Position numbers and translations under genes: made by a program
Notes under the pieces: model-generated
What the model was told of the DNA's origin: nothing
Database searches by the model: none
What the model saw: the letters and a program-made list of their open reading frames with translations, nothing else
Part shown: piece after piece, positions 62,601 through 64,000 of the stretch
Layout of the letters: every line of letters begins with the position of its first letter
Position numbering within the stretch: the stretch's first letter is position 1
NCBI GenBank assembly: GCA_947172415.1
Contig: OX359200.1
Coordinates: 1,242,501-1,306,500 of the forward strand
Direction of reading: 5' to 3'
Length of the DNA stretch: 64,000 nt
DNA from: Chondrosia reniformis
Lineage: Eukaryota > Porifera > Demospongiae > Chondrillida > Chondrillidae

Positions 62601-63994
62601 ACCATTCTACCCAATGAGGCAGCTACCTCACCATCACAGGAAGTAGTGTCTACTACTTATCCATCACAGGAAGTAACTCCGCCCACTCAACAGTCACAGG
62701 AAGTGACTCCGCCCACTCAACAGTCACAGGAAGTGACTCCGCCCACTCAACAGTCACAGGAAGTGACTCCGACCACTCAACAGTCACAGGAAGTGACTCT
62801 GCTCACTCAACTGCCACAGGAAGTGACTCCGCCCACTCAACAGCCACAGGAAGTGACTCTGCCCACTCAACAGCCACCGGAAGTGACTCCACCTGCTCTT
62901 CGACCAGAGAAAAGGGCTCCGCCTATCAATCAAATGCAAGATGTAACTCCACCTGTTCAACCATCCCAAGAAGTGCTTTCTACTACTCATCCACCACAGG
63001 AAGTGAATCCACACACTCAACTACCACAGGAAGTGGTTTCTACGACTCATCCCCTTCATGAAGTTGCATCTCATACTCAATCTTTGCAGGAAGCAGTGGA
63101 GGTACAGAGGGATGACCGTCTAGTACAACCACAAGTTGACAATTTGGATCCTTCTGGTCCCCAGGGAGATCAAGATTTCTCAGCTTATGAAACTCTGAAG
63201 GAGTTGCTCCGTCCCACCACTGCTTCAGAAAAGGATCATAATTTAGTTAGTCTATTTCCATCCCTTATTAGTCAGACCTAATTGTCAATATACAAATGTC
63301 TATGCACAGGTTAGTAGTGAACTATACAAGATGGTTGCCAGGCAGAATCAGTTAATGGAACAGCTGCTGGCTCAGCAGGAACAACTGGAGGACATTCTTT
63401 CAAGGAGGACAGAGCAAGTACTCAAAGATAATCTTGACAACCAGCGGCAGCTGCTAACAGACCACACAACTTGTCATGGTATCCTTAATTGACTTGAGCA
63501 TTTATTGCTTATATCTGTCTGCCTGTCTGTCCATTCCTCCATTTGTCTATTTGTCTATCTATCTCAATTGCATAGTACCTAGCAATGTACAAAATGCACA
63601 CTGCTGGTGGTCATAATCAGCTGATACTGGTGCTTGCTCATGTTTAGATAATCACTTCTATCTTACTAATATTCCTACAGCATACTGTATAGTTATAGTA
63701 TATACTGATTTTTTGGTCTGATGATATATTATGGTTGTAGTGTTTGTTGTGTATAACAATATAGTATGATACAAATGGTAAGTGTGAGTTGACTCCCAGC
63801 CTTCCCTAAGCTATCTTCTCCTTGACTCACGGAAACAGAACAACAGTTTGATAGATTAGCCAAAGAGCTGAAGTTACAAGAGAAACAAAAATTTGAACGA
63901 ATGACTGCTACTATTTCACAGAACACAGCAGCTGTAGTTCAAAGTAAAGTTGACAAAACAGTGAAATCAGAAATGAAGAATACAGTTGTTCCAA
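47682..63994 (+). CDS. EDC4: Enhancer of mRNA-decapping protein 4 (EDC4/Ge-1), 3' incomplete
   Basis: Exons seen: 47682-47730, 47866-47914, 48233-48290, 50437-50655, 51212-51395, 52293-52506, 58582-58692, 59157-59266, 59490-59573, 59647-59745, 59847-59870, 59971-60049, 60688-60941, 61327-61442, 61636-63245, 63310-63478, 63839-63994. The phase between 48290 and 50437 does not close, so one small exon is missing from the model. EDC4 scaffolds DCP1/DCP2 in P-bodies. The N-terminal half is WD40-like (GNLYIWEI, LSPDGNVMATACQDGHVRFW, NCLHDWTPHDGAPV, LKIWCTVSWKCLQTVK). A Ser-rich linker of over 500 residues includes decapeptide repeats, and the start of the Gln-rich coiled coil follows (QLMEQLLAQQEQLEDILS). 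The C-terminal domain lies beyond the window. The 6-kb intron 52507-58581 contains two antisense genes. Confidence 0.92.
48426..48764 (+). mobile_element. pogo/Tigger-derived MITE, 339 bp
   Basis: In EDC4 intron 3. Terminal inverted repeats of about 24 bp (caatggaccctcacaaatcc; attcggattggcgagggtcc then actg) are flanked by TA. The interior preserves KRAHKTLTVDHKLKLLNQIG, characteristic of the N-terminal DNA-binding domain of Tigger/CENP-B-like transposases. Most of the transposase is deleted. Confidence 0.85.
49093..49587 (-). CDS. Possible exon of an unrecognised antisense gene
   Basis: An open frame of about 160 codons lies inside EDC4 intron 3 on the other strand, directly after an acceptor-like ctttacag. 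The sequence (for example SFAEQVNYKVSYKVASILLG and GTWKSVFHPHLPIKDFNYHY) looks protein-like rather than repeat-derived. Its last third is low-complexity (ILYILYILY). Another frame at 50404 to about 50265, starting MPVLRCECLQVEQPINPKGS, could be its first exon. I do not recognise a family; it may be a chance ORF or a decayed copy. Confidence 0.25.
   Translation of the reverse strand, partial: QVGEWSLTLSVPLAELLYRDSSASFATGTWKSVFHPHLPIKDFNYHYATRPTHDSFAEQVNYKVSYKVASILLGLSYLVVPRSGIKTQSHTVLYFRIGSYLKKLHMFLNHQSIKLHELIPKYGGCSILYILYILYSSLVQLLYIHSPHTVQNNRNEWFLNYHNT
50005..50099. repeat. Near-perfect 95-bp palindrome
   Basis: ttataccacactcaagtgtg at the left is mirrored by cacacttgagtgtggtataa at the right, with the inner arms aagtgatat/atatcactt also pairing. 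It would fold into a hairpin with a loop of about 25 bp. A tiny foldback MITE is likely. Confidence 0.75.
52974..54206 (-). CDS. Small secreted protein, unknown family, copy A (nested in EDC4)
   Basis: Five exons (54051-54206, 53880-53972, 53573-53752, 53341-53400, 52974-53087), all phase 0, encode 200 residues. A signal peptide is clear (MLVVLLVGALFAMAPGVHSA). The rest is helical and polar (AELLDDLLDDYKSFVRFQLS), with four cysteines outside the signal peptide and four N-glycosylation sequons (NVS, NAS, NLT, NAT). It ends DGQQLCNAN. No known domain is recognised. The gene lies antisense in the EDC4 6-kb intron, next to a paralog with the same exon plan. Start: the first ATG giving the signal peptide. 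Confidence 0.75.
55345..55570 (+). repeat. Dispersed repeat (family R2), near-full copy
   Basis: Between the two nested secreted-protein genes. It runs from agaagacaaagattgccagg through tcccagaagcagctgtctgg to ctataggcctttactctaaa and the end tggtgttagatt. Confidence 0.7.
55921..57305 (-). CDS. Small secreted protein, unknown family, copy B (nested in EDC4)
   Basis: Five exons (57144-57305, 56990-57082, 56637-56810, 56421-56480, 55921 to about 56079), all phase 0, encode about 215 residues. The signal peptide is LLNGFILAVLIVALSGASVA. Exons 2 and 4 are exactly 93 and 60 nt, as in copy A; exons 1 and 3 differ by 6 nt. Similar patterns are EKAILSVLQFNKTLESIFIA versus EAIRSVYRLDYLILVIQI, and KSLVNDYNVLVKYGNAYSNF versus DDLLDDYKSFVRFQLSFNKS. 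The last exon is longer and has four cysteines; its acceptor is less certain. Function unknown. Confidence 0.7.
56250..56390 (+). repeat. tRNA-derived SINE (family S1), divergent
   Basis: A-box-like gatttagctcagtggcagag, body, and tail ggttgtggtctgattgtcta, in an intron of secreted-protein copy B. Confidence 0.55.
58245..58490. repeat. 20-bp minisatellite, about 12 copies
   Basis: Unit gagtgtagatatggggtaag, in EDC4 intron 6, ending about 90 bp before the next acceptor. Each unit holds ggtaag, a donor-like sequence. Confidence 0.9.
60438..60636. repeat. Dispersed TIR element (family M1)
   Basis: In EDC4, just before the exon at 60688. It has gagcatctaaagacgcagtt on the left, a rearranged hairpin core (gaccctgggggtcttcttca, then tgacccagggtcgaaatgtc), and agacgctcaaattataaaaa to cagttagaagaaatccttat on the right. 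Confidence 0.75.
62634..63096 (+). repeat. In-frame 30-bp coding repeat in EDC4
   Basis: About 15 tandem decapeptides of the type QEVTPPTQQS, degenerating downstream (QEVVSTTHPP, HEVASHTQSL). It lies in the Ser-rich linker between the WD40 region and the coiled coil. At least four central copies are nearly identical at DNA level (caggaagtgactccgcccac), so expansion is recent. Confidence 0.92.
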
Positions 63995-64000
63995 GTAAGT

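Overview
The window reads as nuclear DNA of an animal with a compact, AT-rich genome. Genes are split into many small exons with canonical GT-AG introns, often 60-400 bp long. Neighbouring genes are frequently head-to-head, only 100-400 bp apart. Ortholog content (PSMD7, OSGEP, NSUN2, PIPOX, gamma-SNAP, CK2 alpha, MRPL4, EDC4) is metazoan. A non-bilaterian such as a sponge is my best guess, from genome style only. All exon models below were spliced by eye. Where checked, exon phases close and total lengths agree with the known families.

Layout. 1-3322 (minus): repeats, the first exon of a four-TM protein gene, and a complete tandem paralog resembling the Flower/CACFD1 family. 3586-7568 (plus): PSMD7, the proteasome lid subunit. 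7630-8649 (minus): intronless OSGEP (KEOPS). 8768-14010 (plus): NSUN2 in 19 exons, with a U3 snoRNA gene in intron 16. 14357-22856 (plus): a large coiled-coil protein I do not recognise; one intron holds a LINE fragment. 24137-30019 (plus): PIPOX, peroxisomal sarcosine oxidase. 31223-36957 (minus): gamma-SNAP. 37367-44631 (plus): casein kinase 2 alpha. 44632-46784: repeats and an ORF-free stretch that may be a noncoding transcript. 46785-47582 (minus): intronless MRPL4. 47682 to the window edge (plus): EDC4, incomplete at its 3' end. Its 6-kb intron contains two small antisense genes for secreted proteins; they are tandem paralogs.

The named genes are mostly housekeeping and do not form a pathway. 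Some link loosely: OSGEP and NSUN2 both modify tRNA and share a 118-bp divergent promoter region. U3 works in pre-rRNA processing. EDC4 acts in mRNA decapping.

The accessory interest lies in (1) the U3 gene inside an NSUN2 intron, (2) the nested secreted paralogs, (3) minisatellites that duplicate a splice donor (NAPG) and a splice acceptor (CK2), and (4) several short dispersed repeat families. One of these carries a hammerhead-like hairpin and two others are pogo/Tigger-derived. I saw no CRISPR array, no virus-like element and no prokaryotic feature.
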